In this document: in pieces, positions 18,695 to 28,923 of the stretch
How the letters are laid out: every line of letters begins with the position of its first letter
Position numbering within the stretch: position 1 is the first letter of the stretch
NCBI RefSeq assembly: GCF_009497655.1
Contig: NZ_CP023317.1
Span: 4,369,501-4,433,500 of the forward strand
Reading direction: 5' to 3'
From: Priestia megaterium
GTDB lineage: Bacteria > Bacillota > Bacilli > Bacillales > Bacillaceae_H
DNA: 64,000 bases
Notes under the pieces: generated by a model
Told to the model about the DNA's origin: nothing
The model's database searches: none
Seen by the model: only the letters and a program-made list of their open reading frames with translations
Made by a program: the position numbers and the translations under genes

Positions 18695-20245
18695 ATGTCT
18701 AAATTTTTACAGGGAACTATTATTTTAATAATTGCTGGCTTAATTACACGTGTACTCGGGTTTGTCAATCGAATTGTGGTGGCTCGAATGATTGGAGACG
18801 AAGGTGTGGGACTTTATATGATGGCGGTCCCCACGCTGGTATTAGTAATCACCTTAACACAGCTTGGGCTACCGGTTGCCATATCGAAGTTAGTGGCAGA
18901 AGCAGAAGCTTTAGGTGACAGGCATAAAATAAAAAAAATACTTGTCGTCTCTTTAAGTATTACGTGTACGCTGAGCGTTTTATTTACGCTCGGACTAATA
19001 TTATTCGCTCCCGTTGTAGCAAAAACCTTCTTTACAGATTCACGTACGATCTATCCGCTGCTTGCGATTATTCCTGTTATTCCGATCATCGCCGTGTCGT
19101 CTGTCATTCGCGGATATTTTCAAGGAAAGCAGCAAATGAAGCCCGCTGCTTATTCTCAAATTATTGAACAAGTGGTGCGAATTACGTTAATTGCTGTCTG
19201 TACAAAAGCATTTTTACCTTATGGAATTGAGTACGCCGCGGCTGGCGCTATGCTCTCTTCGGTATTTGGAGAGCTCGCTTCCCTGTTTTACATGGTGTTT
19301 ATGTTCAAGCGAAAGAAGAAAATAACGGTAAGACGAAAATTTTTTGCTTCTTTACATGCGGGCAAAGATACGTTCCTTGACTTAATGCGAATCGCTCTTC
19401 CCACGACAGGAAGCCGCATGATTGGGTCAATTTCTTGGTTTTTAGAACCTATTGTAGTAGCTCAAAGTTTAGCAATTGCAGGAGTAGCGACAGCGGTAGC
19501 AACGAAGCAGTACGGAGAATTAACAGGCTTTGCACTCCCTCTCCTGATGCTGCCTTCTTTTGTAACGGTGTCTCTATCCACTTCTTTGGTTCCCGCAATC
19601 AGTGAATCTCTTGCACAGAATCAAATGAAACAAATCGAATATCGGCTTCATCAAGCTCTCCGCTTGTCGTTTGTAACAGGCGGACTGGCCGTTGTTGTTC
19701 TTTATGTATTTGCTAATCCGGTAATGGAATTGATGTATGGTTCTGACAAAGCTGCTATTTTTGTCAAAGTCATGGCGCCTTTTTTTATCTTTTATTACTT
19801 TCAAGGGCCGCTTCAAGCTGTTTTGCAGGCGCTAGACCTTGCAAAAGCCGCCATGATTAACAGTTTTATAGGAGCAGCGGTCAAAACGTCTCTTATCTTC
19901 TTACTCGCAACTCAGCCCAATCTAGGCATTATGGGAGCTGGCCTTGCAATTGTTGTGGGAATGATGCTTGTCACTCTTTTACATCTGTCTACGGTCATGA
20001 AAAAAATCACGTATAAGCTTCATGTGTTTGAGTATCTTCGCAGCTTTGCTGTAATGGGCATATCAGGCTTTATTGGACACTTTGCTTATATGAACCTTTT
20101 CACTTCCATCCCGTTAAGCTTACGAACCATTTTATCAATTGCACTGACAAGCTTTGTATATGTACTGTTTTTGCTGCTTTTTAGACTGATAACAAAAGAA
20201 GAATTAAATCGCTTTTCTGTTTTACGTTATTTTAAACGAAAATAA
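18695..20245 (+). CDS. spoVB: Stage V sporulation protein B (polysaccharide/lipid flippase family)
   Basis: Integral membrane protein of the MOP/MVF flippase superfamily needed for spore cortex synthesis, thought to move peptidoglycan precursors in the mother cell. About 14 hydrophobic segments over 516 residues. The characteristic N-terminus (ITRVLGFVNRIVVARMIGDEGVGLY) and IRGYFQGKQQMKPAAYSQIIEQ are clear. I chose ATG 18695 because it gives the family's usual N-terminus; an upstream in-frame ATG at 18635 would add 20 residues. Neither start has a strong ribosome site. The gene is divergent from comN and convergent with yrbG. Confidence 0.93.
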   Translation: MSKFLQGTIILIIAGLITRVLGFVNRIVVARMIGDEGVGLYMMAVPTLVLVITLTQLGLPVAISKLVAEAEALGDRHKIKKILVVSLSITCTLSVLFTLGLILFAPVVAKTFFTDSRTIYPLLAIIPVIPIIAVSSVIRGYFQGKQQMKPAAYSQIIEQVVRITLIAVCTKAFLPYGIEYAAAGAMLSSVFGELASLFYMVFMFKRKKKITVRRKFFASLHAGKDTFLDLMRIALPTTGSRMIGSISWFLEPIVVAQSLAIAGVATAVATKQYGELTGFALPLLMLPSFVTVSLSTSLVPAISESLAQNQMKQIEYRLHQALRLSFVTGGLAVVVLYVFANPVMELMYGSDKAAIFVKVMAPFFIFYYFQGPLQAVLQALDLAKAAMINSFIGAAVKTSLIFLLATQPNLGIMGAGLAIVVGMMLVTLLHLSTVMKKITYKLHVFEYLRSFAVMGISGFIGHFAYMNLFTSIPLSLRTILSIALTSFVYVLFLLLFRLITKEELNRFSVLRYFKRK

Positions 20246-20267
20246 AACGCGGAGCACTCCGCGTTTT
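20244..20267. terminator. Bidirectional terminator between spoVB and yrbG
   Basis: Perfect 11-base inverted repeat AAAACGCGGAG/CTCCGCGTTTT with a two-base centre. It overlaps the spoVB stop and abuts the yrbG stop. Confidence 0.9.
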
Positions 20268-20919
20268 ATTGTTTCACATCTATTAAATCTATAAAAAATT
20301 TTCCGTTGTCGTAGCTGCAATATGAAATCTTGTCTAAGTTTGAATGCCCCAGTTTCTCTAACTCCTGCCTTAACCATTCCGTTGTTTTATGTTCATGCAA
20401 CAGATGCTCTTCTTGAATAACGCCGTCAATGATAAAAGGCAAATTCAAATTGCCTTTTTTACCTGATTGCTGATCTTTTTCAAACACGGATAGCCTTCCT
20501 GAAGATTCTAAAATAGCAAATTCAACATCAGCTACATTTTTTATATTTTTATCTCGTAGCTGCACAAGCAAATCATTGAAGTTATATCGCTGCCTTTTCA
20601 TTTCATGTTCATTTATTTTTCCATTTTCAATGATAATACTAGGTTTACCATCAATAAAATTTCGCATTCGATTGCTTTTAAGAGACCATATAGCTAAACC
20701 AATTTGAATAATAAGAAGCGTTAACATCGGAAGAATTGAATACAGCAAAGGATCTTTTGGGTTTTCAATAGCCATTACTGCCATTTCAGCAATCATAATA
20801 AAGACAACTAAATCCAAAATGCTCAGCTCTCCTATTTCCCTTTTGCCCATAACGCGAAAAATAATTAAAACTACTACATACAAAAGCACGGTTCGCGCAA
20901 CCATGATTAATAGTTCCAC
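20266..20919 (-). CDS. yrbG: DUF421 membrane protein (YrbG/YetF family)
   Basis: A 217-residue protein with three N-terminal membrane helices (about residues 5-75) and a cytoplasmic DUF421 domain with the family hallmarks MGKREIGELSILDLVVFI and RYNFNDLLVQLRDKNI. The start is a GTG at 20919, with AAAGGAGG eight bases upstream; an upstream in-frame ATG at 20961 lacks a ribosome site and would cover that signal. Paralogues in spore formers include SpoVA-linked and YetF-type proteins; no activity is established. Position matches B. subtilis yrbG next to spoVB. Confidence 0.88.
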   Translation of the reverse strand: MELLIMVARTVLLYVVVLIIFRVMGKREIGELSILDLVVFIMIAEMAVMAIENPKDPLLYSILPMLTLLIIQIGLAIWSLKSNRMRNFIDGKPSIIIENGKINEHEMKRQRYNFNDLLVQLRDKNIKNVADVEFAILESSGRLSVFEKDQQSGKKGNLNLPFIIDGVIQEEHLLHEHKTTEWLRQELEKLGHSNLDKISYCSYDNGKFFIDLIDVKQ

Positions 20920-21065
20920 TGCAAAGACCTCCTTTATGTATTCCCTTGTAGTTTGTACCATTTATTTTAAAATAGCCTTACTTTTATGCGTCTATTTTGA
21001 AGTCATCCCGAATATGCTCGTACTAAGGGTTCACCTATCTTTTTATTTCATGAGGGGGAAACAAG

Positions 21066-21449
21066 TTGGGTGCAAAACGAATGAGCAACGCTGTATTTGC
21101 AGGGGTAGCAACAATCTTAGTGATGGCTTTAGCGATTAGCATTATCTTTTCGCTTATTTTAAAATTCACATCGCTTGAAGAACAGTCCGTACGTTTATTT
21201 TTACTTATTCTCTCATTTATTACACTGTTTATCGGAGGATTTATCGCGGGAGGACGAAACGGTTCAAAGGGACTGCTTGTTGGAGGAGCCACTGGTATTT
21301 CTTATTCTTTTTTAATGTTTTTACTACAATTCCTCGGCTATAGTCACCTGTTTTCTGCACAGCAGCTTTTATTTCACGCTGGGTTTATTGGAGTCGCTAT
21401 TCTCGGGGGAATTGTTGGCGTAAACATTGCCGGTTCACGAGAAGCATAA
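21066..21449 (+). CDS. yrzE: TIGR04086-type membrane protein (YrzE)
   Basis: A 127-residue protein with four hydrophobic segments and glycine-rich helix ends (FIGGFIAGGRNGSKGLLVGGATG), typical of the YrzE/TIGR04086 family. The start is TTG 21066, with GAGGGGG seven bases upstream; the ATG at 21081 has no equivalent site. It is divergent from yrbG and convergent with yajC, as in B. subtilis. No function is known; the family occurs widely in endospore formers. Confidence 0.85.
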   Translation: MGAKRMSNAVFAGVATILVMALAISIIFSLILKFTSLEEQSVRLFLLILSFITLFIGGFIAGGRNGSKGLLVGGATGISYSFLMFLLQFLGYSHLFSAQQLLFHAGFIGVAILGGIVGVNIAGSREA

Positions 21450-21484
21450 AAAAACGTCACGTACATGTACGTGACGTTTTTTTA
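21448..21484. terminator. Bidirectional terminator between yrzE and yajC
   Basis: AAACGTCACGTACATGTACGTGACGTTT is a perfect palindrome flanked by A and T runs, so it can stop transcription from both sides. Confidence 0.93.
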
Positions 21485-21748
21485 TTAATCTACGCTTCTT
21501 ACTTCACGAATAGCATTGCGGTCAAATGTTAATTTTGAACCGTCAGTGCTGCGAACCACAACTTGTGACTCATCGATTGCTTCTACCAAACCGTGCATAC
21601 CGCCAATTGTAACAATCTTATCACCTTTTTTAAGTGCTGATTGCATTTGCTGTACGTTTTTTTGACGTTTTTGCTGTGGACGGATTAACAAGAAATAGAA
21701 AATGACAAACATTAAAAGTAATGGCCAAATATTTTGTAAAACACCCAT
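21485..21748 (-). CDS. yajC: Preprotein translocase subunit YajC
   Basis: Small SecDF-associated membrane protein of 87 residues. A single N-terminal transmembrane helix (IWPLLLMFVIFYFLLIRPQQ) is followed by a basic linker and the conserved KKGDKIVTIGGMHG. The start is ATG 21748 with AAAGGAGGAG upstream. It lies 72 bases downstream of tgt and is likely cotranscribed with queA-tgt, as in most bacteria. Confidence 0.96.
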   Translation of the reverse strand: MGVLQNIWPLLLMFVIFYFLLIRPQQKRQKNVQQMQSALKKGDKIVTIGGMHGLVEAIDESQVVVRSTDGSKLTFDRNAIREVRSVD

Positions 21749-21820
21749 GAAAACTCCTCCTTTTATTTATATTATCAACAGGTACTCATTCATAAATTTG
21801 ATGAAAATTCCTGTAGTGAC

Positions 21821-22978
<1,158 letters not shown>

Positions 22979-22983
22979 TTAAA

Positions 22984-24012
22984 TTACACGATTAGCATCG
23001 CGTCGCCGAAGCTGAAAAAGCGATACTTCTCTGCTACAGCTTGTTCATAGGCAGAAATGACGTTTTCTCTTCCTGCTAAGGCACTTACAAGCATAATGAG
23101 CGTAGATTTTGGAAGATGGAAGTTTGTAATCATTCCATCAATTGCTTTAAATTCATACCCTGGGAAAATAAAAATATTGGTCCAGCCTGAAGAAGCAACA
23201 AATTTTCCGTTATGCTCAGTTGCAATTGTTTCAAGAGTACGGGTAGAAGTTGTACCTACTGAAATAATGCGTCCGCCTTTTTCGCGTACGCTGTTTAGTA
23301 AAGCCGCGGTTCCTTCACTCACTTGATAAAACTCTGCGTGCATATCGTGCTCTTCTAAGTCGTCAACGCTGACTGGACGGAACGTACCTAATCCGACATG
23401 AAGCGTTAAAAATGCAATATGCACACCTTTTGTTTTTAACTGTTCAAGCATCTCTTCTGTAAAGTGAAGACCTGCTGTTGGCGCTGCTGCAGAACCTTGC
23501 TCACGGGCAAAAACCGTTTGATAGCGCTCTTGATCATCCAAACGTTCTTTAATATAAGGCGGCAGCGGCATTTCTCCTAACTGTTCAAGCACCTCATAAA
23601 AGATGCCTTCATAGTTGAATTCTAGCAAACGTCCGCCTTGATCGCTCGTTTCTTTACATACAGCAGTCAGACGTCCGTCACCAAACGAAATAACCGTTCC
23701 TTCTTTTACTCTCTTAGCCGGTTTTACAAGCGTCTCCCACGTATCGCCTTGTGTTTGTTTTAAAAGCAATACTTCAATATTAGCACCTGTATCTTCTTTT
23801 GTGCCAAATAAACGTGCAGGAAGAACACGCGTATCGTTTAACACTAAACAATCTCCTTCTTGCACATAATCAAGAAGGTCATGAAACATATGATGTTTCA
23901 CATTTCCTGTTTCTTTGTTTAATACCATGAGTCTTGATGCATCTCGCTGCTCAAGTGGTGTTTGCGCAATCAATTCTTCTGGTAAATGAAAATCAAATAA
24001 ATCTACTTTCAA
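22984..24012 (-). CDS. queA: S-adenosylmethionine:tRNA ribosyltransferase-isomerase
   Basis: Transfers and rearranges the ribose of S-adenosylmethionine onto preQ1-tRNA to give epoxyqueuosine. Family motifs are visible: [20 protein letters not shown] near the N-terminus, [13 protein letters not shown], and [15 protein letters not shown] chose TTG 24012, which gives 342 residues starting [13 protein letters not shown] and has AGGTG six bases upstream. A GTG four codons earlier (24021) is possible but overlaps the ribosome site. Queuosine genes queA-tgt form one unit with yajC. Confidence 0.95.
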   Translation of the reverse strand: MKVDLFDFHLPEELIAQTPLEQRDASRLMVLNKETGNVKHHMFHDLLDYVQEGDCLVLNDTRVLPARLFGTKEDTGANIEVLLLKQTQGDTWETLVKPAKRVKEGTVISFGDGRLTAVCKETSDQGGRLLEFNYEGIFYEVLEQLGEMPLPPYIKERLDDQERYQTVFAREQGSAAAPTAGLHFTEEMLEQLKTKGVHIAFLTLHVGLGTFRPVSVDDLEEHDMHAEFYQVSEGTAALLNSVREKGGRIISVGTTSTRTLETIATEHNGKFVASSGWTNIFIFPGYEFKAIDGMITNFHLPKSTLIMLVSALAGRENVISAYEQAVAEKYRFFSFGDAMLIV

Positions 24013-24035
24013 AATGTTCACCTGTTTCTACTTAA

Positions 24036-24236
24036 TTATTTAAACCTGCCAATTACATAAAAAATAAGTGATAACACAACGCTTACTAGGATACATGTCA
24101 CAATCGGGAAATAAAAGGTTGTATTTCCTTTTTTAATAAAAATATCGCCAGGAAGCTTGCCAACGAACTGCCATAACAGCCCAATGACTACTAAAATGCC
24201 TCCTAATGTGATCAGCATCTTAGGCATATCATTCAC
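24036..24236 (-). CDS. Small DUF2905 membrane protein (YrzS)
   Basis: A 66-residue protein with two hydrophobic segments separated by the family motif [19 protein letters not shown]. The start is a GTG at 24236 that overlaps the ruvB stop as GTGA, implying translational coupling; an ATG three codons in is the alternative. DUF2905 proteins commonly sit between ruvB and queA in Bacillus. Function unknown. Confidence 0.85.
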   Translation of the reverse strand: MNDMPKMLITLGGILVVIGLLWQFVGKLPGDIFIKKGNTTFYFPIVTCILVSVVLSLIFYVIGRFK

Positions 24237-25234
24237 TGATCAGGCACCTCCAGCTGAAAATGATCATAAACCAAAGGAGTCACAATTCGTCCTCGAGGCG
24301 TTCGCTGCAAAAAGCCAATTTGTAGTAAATAAGGCTCGTATACATCTTCAATCGTGTGAGATTCTTCACCAATAGTAGCTGATATTGTATCTAAGCCTAC
24401 AGGCCCGCCTCTAAATTTTTCAATAATCCCTCTTAATAATTTATGGTCAATATGATCAAGACCTAAACGGTCCACCTGTAACATTTCTAATGCTTCAGTA
24501 GCAAGGGTTTCAGTTATAGCTCCGTCTCCTTTTACCTGGGCAAAATCTCTGACTCTTCGAAGCAAGCGATTCGCAATACGTGGAGTTCCCCTAGCACGCC
24601 TAGCCATCTCAAACGTCGCTTTCTGATCAATCTCTACATCTAAAATAGCTGCTGTTCTTTCTACTATCGAAGCAAGATCTTCTTCTTGATAGTATTCCAA
24701 ACGGCTTAAAACGCCGAAGCGATCACGTAAAGGAGAAGATAAAAGCCCTGCTCTTGTTGTTGCACCTACTAGCGTAAACGGAGGCAAATCAAGACGGACA
24801 GAACGTGCACTCGGCCCTTTTCCAATCACAATGTCCAAACAGAAGTCTTCCATTGCTGGGTACAGTACTTCTTCAACTGAACGATTTAATCGATGAATTT
24901 CATCAATAAAAAGCACATCTCCAGGCTCTAAGCTGGTTAAAACCGCGGCTAAGTCGCCTGGACGCTCAATGGCTGGCCCTGAGGTCGTTCGGATTTGCAC
25001 GCCCATTTCATTAGCGATAATAGTGGCAAGGGTTGTTTTACCTAATCCTGGAGGACCATATAAGAGCACGTGATCTAACGTTTCGCTTCGCATTTTGGCA
25101 GCTTTAATAAAAATGTCAAGATGGGATTTTACTTTATGCTGACCAATATACTGCTGTAAGGTTTGCGGCCGCAAACTTTGCTCGATGATTTCTTCTTCAC
25201 CAAGAACATCTCCCGTTACAATACGATCGTCCAT
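24233..25234 (-). CDS. ruvB: Holliday junction branch-migration helicase RuvB
   Basis: AAA+ hexameric motor that drives branch migration with RuvA. The 333-residue protein has Walker A ([12 protein letters not shown]), Walker B ([12 protein letters not shown]), sensor 1 ([20 protein letters not shown], including the arginine finger region) and a C-terminal winged helix ([13 protein letters not shown]). The start is ATG 25234 with GGGAGGAG upstream. The ruvA stop lies 16 bases upstream. The RuvC resolvase is absent here, as in other Bacillus, which use RecU. Confidence 0.97.
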   Translation of the reverse strand: MDDRIVTGDVLGEEEIIEQSLRPQTLQQYIGQHKVKSHLDIFIKAAKMRSETLDHVLLYGPPGLGKTTLATIIANEMGVQIRTTSGPAIERPGDLAAVLTSLEPGDVLFIDEIHRLNRSVEEVLYPAMEDFCLDIVIGKGPSARSVRLDLPPFTLVGATTRAGLLSSPLRDRFGVLSRLEYYQEEDLASIVERTAAILDVEIDQKATFEMARRARGTPRIANRLLRRVRDFAQVKGDGAITETLATEALEMLQVDRLGLDHIDHKLLRGIIEKFRGGPVGLDTISATIGEESHTIEDVYEPYLLQIGFLQRTPRGRIVTPLVYDHFQLEVPDQ

Positions 25235-25250
25235 TTTACTCCTCCCTTAC

Positions 25251-25862
25251 TTATTGTTTCAATAATCGTTTTAGCGCTTCTTTAATATACTGATCTGTTG
25301 TCATCGTTTCCTTCATTAAAGCTGGAACAATTTTTTTGATTTCTCTTTCTGCGTAACCTAATACTTTAAGTGCTTCAATCGCTTCATCGAGTGCTTCTGA
25401 ACTTTGAGATTTGACTTCTTGTGCGTCCAAATCTGCAAATAAAGAAGGAACGGCATCTGGCACAATATCATGCAGCTTTCCTTTTAAATCTAGAATCATC
25501 TGTCGAGCTGTTTTTTTACCTACTCCTGGAAACTTAACTAAAAACTTCTCGTCTTCCTCCTCCACAGCTTGGACAACCTGCGCTGGATTACCTGACGCTA
25601 AAATAGCTAAACCGCCTTTTGGGCCGATTCCTGACACGCTAATTAACTTCATAAATAAATCCTTTTGTTCTCGCGAAGCAAACCCGTAAAGTGCAATTAC
25701 ATCTTCTCTTACATATTGATAGGTGTAAACCGTTTTTGGTTGTTCATCAATTGAAAACACGTATGGATTCGGCGTAAAGACCTGATAGCCTATTCCGTTG
25801 TTTTCAATTACTATATACTCAGGATTTATATATGTAACCGTGCCTTTGATATAATCAAACAA
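25251..25862 (-). CDS. ruvA: Holliday junction-binding protein RuvA
   Basis: Tetrameric junction-binding partner of RuvB, 203 residues. The N-terminal OB domain ([20 protein letters not shown]) is followed by two helix-hairpin-helix motifs ([15 protein letters not shown] and [19 protein letters not shown]) and a C-terminal three-helix domain that contacts RuvB. The start is TTG 25862 with GGAG eight bases upstream. An SOS box of the GAAC-N4-GTTC form was looked for upstream and not found. Confidence 0.96.
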   Translation of the reverse strand: MFDYIKGTVTYINPEYIVIENNGIGYQVFTPNPYVFSIDEQPKTVYTYQYVREDVIALYGFASREQKDLFMKLISVSGIGPKGGLAILASGNPAQVVQAVEEEDEKFLVKFPGVGKKTARQMILDLKGKLHDIVPDAVPSLFADLDAQEVKSQSSEALDEAIEALKVLGYAEREIKKIVPALMKETMTTDQYIKEALKRLLKQ

Positions 25863-25887
25863 TAAGCTCTCTCCTTACTCACGTACG

Positions 25888-25987
25888 CGCGGGCAGTGAC
25901 CTTCCATCTTACCTATGAAGAGTCCTGCCCGCATCGTTCTCTATTTTCCTTTACAGTTCCTTTTAAAAAGACGTTCAAGAGAACGTT
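25888..25987 (-). other. Structured leader between bofC and ruvA
   Basis: The 295-base gap between bofC and ruvA contains two inverted repeats. GCGGGCAG...CTGCCCGC (about 25889-25934) forms a long imperfect stem with inner arms CTTC/GAAG. ACGTTC-AAGA-GAACGT (25971-25986) is a perfect small hairpin followed on the minus strand by CTTTTT, which could be a weak terminator of bofC. The first structure lies within the probable ruvA leader and has no T run. No known riboswitch is recognised. Confidence 0.5.
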
Positions 25988-26158
25988 CGCCTCTTTTCAT
26001 CTTTCTCAACCCACTTTTACAATAGCTGTAAAAAATAGAACCGCCCACTTTTATTGATGAATGACCTTTTAAGTTATATACAATACTAGACTGCTGAATA
26101 CCATTTTAACATATCGCCAAAAGCAAATAGAAGCAATTTAGAATGTTGAATTCAATAA

Positions 26159-26695
26159 TTATTTTACCATACTAAAAAACGGCTGCTTGATCGAAAGCGG
26201 CCGCTGCTGGAGCTGATAGATTTTATAGAAATTAATGAGGGAAAGATATTCATCTTTTGATTGAACGCGAATACCTTTCTTTAATTGTTCATGCTGATAG
26301 CTTTCAAGCCTTTTGATGTCAATTTGAAAAAACGACTGTATAATGTGCTGCGACGAAGCTGGCTTGCCTTCAAATGCTGAGAGAATACCGTTAACAGAAA
26401 GCCCTACGTAGCCGTTGTCTTTTAAAATAGGTGAAATATCGTCTATGCTTGTTCTAAAAACTAGCTCTCGATCGGTTTCTTTAAGCAGTCGCCAATTTTT
26501 ATATTTTTTCATTAATTGTTTTTTTGTCATAGAAGGGCTTTTGATCATCTCTTGACTTACGACTCCATCCACATACACGCGCTCAAGAAATAATGTCATC
26601 GGCTCCTTTTCATTCGCATCTGCACGGTATGGCATTATACAAAGCACAATACTTACTAGCATTAAAAAAGCTGCTTGATGAATGACTTTCTTCAC
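26159..26695 (-). CDS. bofC: Forespore regulator BofC
   Basis: Secreted, forespore-expressed protein that restrains SpoIVB signalling, and hence pro-sigma-K processing, in B. subtilis. The 178-residue protein starts with a signal peptide (about residues 1-27, ending near YRADA), which places it in the intermembrane space. Two small domains follow, the first with ERVYVDGVVSQEM and the second with GYVGLSVNGILSAFEGKP. The start is GTG 26695, with GAGGTGAAGGTGA directly before it. The position next to ruvA matches B. subtilis. No convincing sigma-G promoter could be picked by eye. Confidence 0.92.
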   Translation of the reverse strand: MKKVIHQAAFLMLVSIVLCIMPYRADANEKEPMTLFLERVYVDGVVSQEMIKSPSMTKKQLMKKYKNWRLLKETDRELVFRTSIDDISPILKDNGYVGLSVNGILSAFEGKPASSQHIIQSFFQIDIKRLESYQHEQLKKGIRVQSKDEYLSLINFYKIYQLQQRPLSIKQPFFSMVK

Positions 26696-26895
26696 TCACC
26701 TTCACCTCACACGTTAATCATACTCTTTTTAGTATTATCTAAAAAGGTTTTGTGAAAATCTACACTAATAGTTTGACCTACTTATTTTCTTTTATCCTCT
26801 TATTTTATGAAGCGAATCCTTTTCACGATATTATGTTAAGAAAACATGGAGTATTTGTTACATTTGCACACTATTTGTAAAATTTTCTCTTAAAC

Positions 26896-26921
26896 GTTTT
26901 AATTAAATTTTCGCAGGGTAT
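26896..26921 (+). promoter_or_regulatory. Sigma-B (general stress) promoter
   Basis: GTTTTA, 14 bases, GGGTAT is an excellent match to the Bacillus sigma-B consensus (GTTTaa-N12-15-GGGtAt). It lies about 65 bases upstream of the stress-protein gene at 26987. The rest of the 290-base gap holds a perfect 8-base inverted repeat at 26725-26746 of unknown role. Confidence 0.85.
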
Positions 26922-26986
26922 GTACATAGTGGAAGTAATTGTAAGGACTTCTATTATCTATTTTCATAAAAAAGGGAGCTGAAGTA

Positions 26987-28066
26987 ATGAGAATGAATAA
27001 ACGTGTAGTCGGAACTTTTTTTTCAGAAAAAGAAGCTTTAGATGTTATCCATAATTTAAAACGTCAAGGTTATCGAGAAACAGACATCATGGTCATTTCT
27101 AATAGTAAAAGCAATACATTTCAAATAGGTCATGATACAAATGTAATTATTGAAGCTGGTTCGCCTGCCGTAAGTTCATTAGCTGGCGTCATGATGGATA
27201 ACTTTTTTACCATGATGACAGGCGGCATGGGGCTCAAACAAGGAAGCGGCTTGAAATCAAAATTAATCCGCATGGGCATCCCAGACATCTCAGCCGTGCA
27301 GTGCGAGACAGATGTAGCTGCTGGTAAAATTCTAATTTTGATAGATGCCGTAAGCTCTGAACAAACTCCAGCGTACGGAACCTATACGGAACACAACGAG
27401 CATAGAGCTGTCCAACTGCGTGAAGAAAAATTAGATGTCTTAAAAGAACGCGTTCAAGTAGGTGAAGTAAAACTCCACAAAAAAGTAATAGAGGAAGAAA
27501 GAACTGTACACGTTCCTGTTACAAGAGAAGAGTTTTATATTGAACGCCGCCCTGTAATTGACGGAGACTATAACGCTGGCCCACTTACAGAAGATGAAAT
27601 TATTCGTGTTCCAATCATGGAAGAACGAGTAGAAATAACCAAAAGACCAGTTATTGTTGAAGAAGTAATTATAGGAAAAAAACTTATTCAAGAAACAAAA
27701 GAATGGACTGAAACGATTAAGAAAGAAGAAGCAAGCGTAGAACCTGATGGACTCGCGAGCCCTGAAGTATACGAAAATATGATGAACTATACAGACCATA
27801 CTTACGCTCAAGTTTCTGCAGCTCTAGCAAGCGACGTGGAAGCTGAATACGAAAATAGTCAGACAACTAACAACGAGAAGCCAAACACACAAGCTAATAA
27901 GACAAGCTCTTCTGCAAAAAATGTTAAAAATACAAAGAGTGTCGCTACGGCACCAGCAGATACGAAAAAAAGAGAAGGTCGCCTCAAACAAAACGAAACT
28001 AACGCTCAAAATGAAGAAGCGGAATCTAAAACAACAAACAAATCTGCTTCTAACAAGAAAAATTAA
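26987..28066 (+). CDS. General stress protein with 17M-like and DUF2382 (YsnF) domains
   Basis: The 359-residue protein has three parts. Residues 1-60 resemble the general stress protein 17M/YflT fold (VVGTFFSEKEALDVIHNLKRQGY). Residues 135-245 are a DUF2382/YsnF domain with its repeated pattern (VQLREEKLDVLKERVQVGEV; HVPVTREEFYIERRPV; ITKRPVIVEEVIIGK). The last 90 residues are a low-complexity Asn/Lys/Thr/Ser-rich tail. The start is ATG 26987 with GGGAG eight bases upstream; ATG 26993 is an alternative. A consensus sigma-B promoter precedes it, so induction by general stress is likely. The molecular function of DUF2382 is not known. Confidence 0.88.
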   Translation: MRMNKRVVGTFFSEKEALDVIHNLKRQGYRETDIMVISNSKSNTFQIGHDTNVIIEAGSPAVSSLAGVMMDNFFTMMTGGMGLKQGSGLKSKLIRMGIPDISAVQCETDVAAGKILILIDAVSSEQTPAYGTYTEHNEHRAVQLREEKLDVLKERVQVGEVKLHKKVIEEERTVHVPVTREEFYIERRPVIDGDYNAGPLTEDEIIRVPIMEERVEITKRPVIVEEVIIGKKLIQETKEWTETIKKEEASVEPDGLASPEVYENMMNYTDHTYAQVSAALASDVEAEYENSQTTNNEKPNTQANKTSSSAKNVKNTKSVATAPADTKKREGRLKQNETNAQNEEAESKTTNKSASNKKN

Positions 28067-28086
28067 TAGTTACATGTTCGAGGAAT

Positions 28087-28116
28087 AGCTGCCTGGCTTC
28101 AATGGCAGCTTTTTTA
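28087..28116 (+). terminator. Terminator of the stress-protein gene
   Basis: AGCTGCC and GGCAGCT pair around a ten-base loop, followed by T6. Confidence 0.9.
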
Positions 28117-28130
28117 TATGTATTCTCATC

Positions 28131-28160
28131 AAAAAAACAGCCGCCCTTCACAGACAGCTG
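28131..28160 (-). terminator. Terminator of the coxA-like gene
   Basis: On the minus strand CAGCTGTC pairs (two G-U pairs) with GGCGGCTG and is followed by T7. Confidence 0.8.
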
Positions 28161-28169
28161 CTTCTTCAT

Positions 28170-28829
28170 TTAACGATGTTTATGATTGACATTCTCATCG
28201 ACTGATTCAAATAGACCATTGAAATTAGTTTGAATCGTATTTCGGTCTTTTCCATTTCGAATATCGTCATCAAGAGAACGAGCATTCATAAATACATCGT
28301 GATCTACTTTTACTTGAACATTGTAGTCCTTCGCAATAGGCTTTACTTTATCGAGCACATTTTGTCTTAAACGGCCGTTATTTATGTCTTTGGCAGGATC
28401 CACAGCAACTAATAGCTGATCTCCACGGACAACGGCGCGACTATTTTCTACACCTTTAACGCTTGCAGCTCGATCAGCCACTTTTTCCGTAAAGTCTCTT
28501 GGATAATCTTCACCGTAATACATATTAGCCACGCCATTTGTACGATCATTTGTATTATTGATGTTTCCATAAGGGTTTGTCGGATTGTCAAAACGTCCAT
28601 CACTTACGTTTAACGGATAATTAGGTGTTCCATTCCCATCTAAAACTTCAGTCATTGGACCTTTCGGATTATCTACGCGATGTTCATTCGCTTTTTCATT
28701 TGTATGATACCCAACAGGCTGTGTCGTATCTGTATAGCGTTGTTCCATACCTTGGTCTTTGTTATTGCAAGCGCCAAGTCCCATCATACATGCAAAAGCT
28801 AAAGAAGTTGCTACATACCTATTCAACAT
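28170..28829 (-). CDS. YhcN/YlaJ-family sporulation lipoprotein, CoxA-like
   Basis: A 219-residue lipoprotein precursor with signal peptide and lipobox LGAC (Cys at about residue 21). The C-terminal 110 residues are the YhcN/YlaJ domain (VADRAASVKGVENSRAVVRGDQLLVAVD). The middle is rich in Asn, Gly, Pro and Tyr. In B. subtilis the related spore cortex protein CoxA (YrbB) is encoded directly downstream of safA; here the same family lies downstream of safA with one gene in between, so CoxA-like is the best call. The start is ATG 28829 with AGGGGGCG upstream. Expression in the mother cell during sporulation is expected. Confidence 0.82.
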   Translation of the reverse strand: MLNRYVATSLAFACMMGLGACNNKDQGMEQRYTDTTQPVGYHTNEKANEHRVDNPKGPMTEVLDGNGTPNYPLNVSDGRFDNPTNPYGNINNTNDRTNGVANMYYGEDYPRDFTEKVADRAASVKGVENSRAVVRGDQLLVAVDPAKDINNGRLRQNVLDKVKPIAKDYNVQVKVDHDVFMNARSLDDDIRNGKDRNTIQTNFNGLFESVDENVNHKHR

Positions 28830-28923
28830 AATCGCCCCCTAATTTAAGCTCTATTTACTCTGAGCTTACTATTAGGATTAAAAGACAAGCCGTTTCTTAT
28901 TCGATGAAGTGTTTATAAACTCT

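Noticed and set aside
25960-25990. Possible LexA/SOS box upstream of ruvA
   Set aside because: The repeat is GTTC-N4-GAAC, the inverse of the Bacillus GAAC-N4-GTTC box, and GAACGTTC lacks the four-base spacer.
26725-26746. Perfect inverted repeat CTTTTTAG/CTAAAAAG upstream of bofC
   Set aside because: Could be an operator or part of a promoter, but no factor matches and no gene ends nearby for it to terminate; left unassigned.
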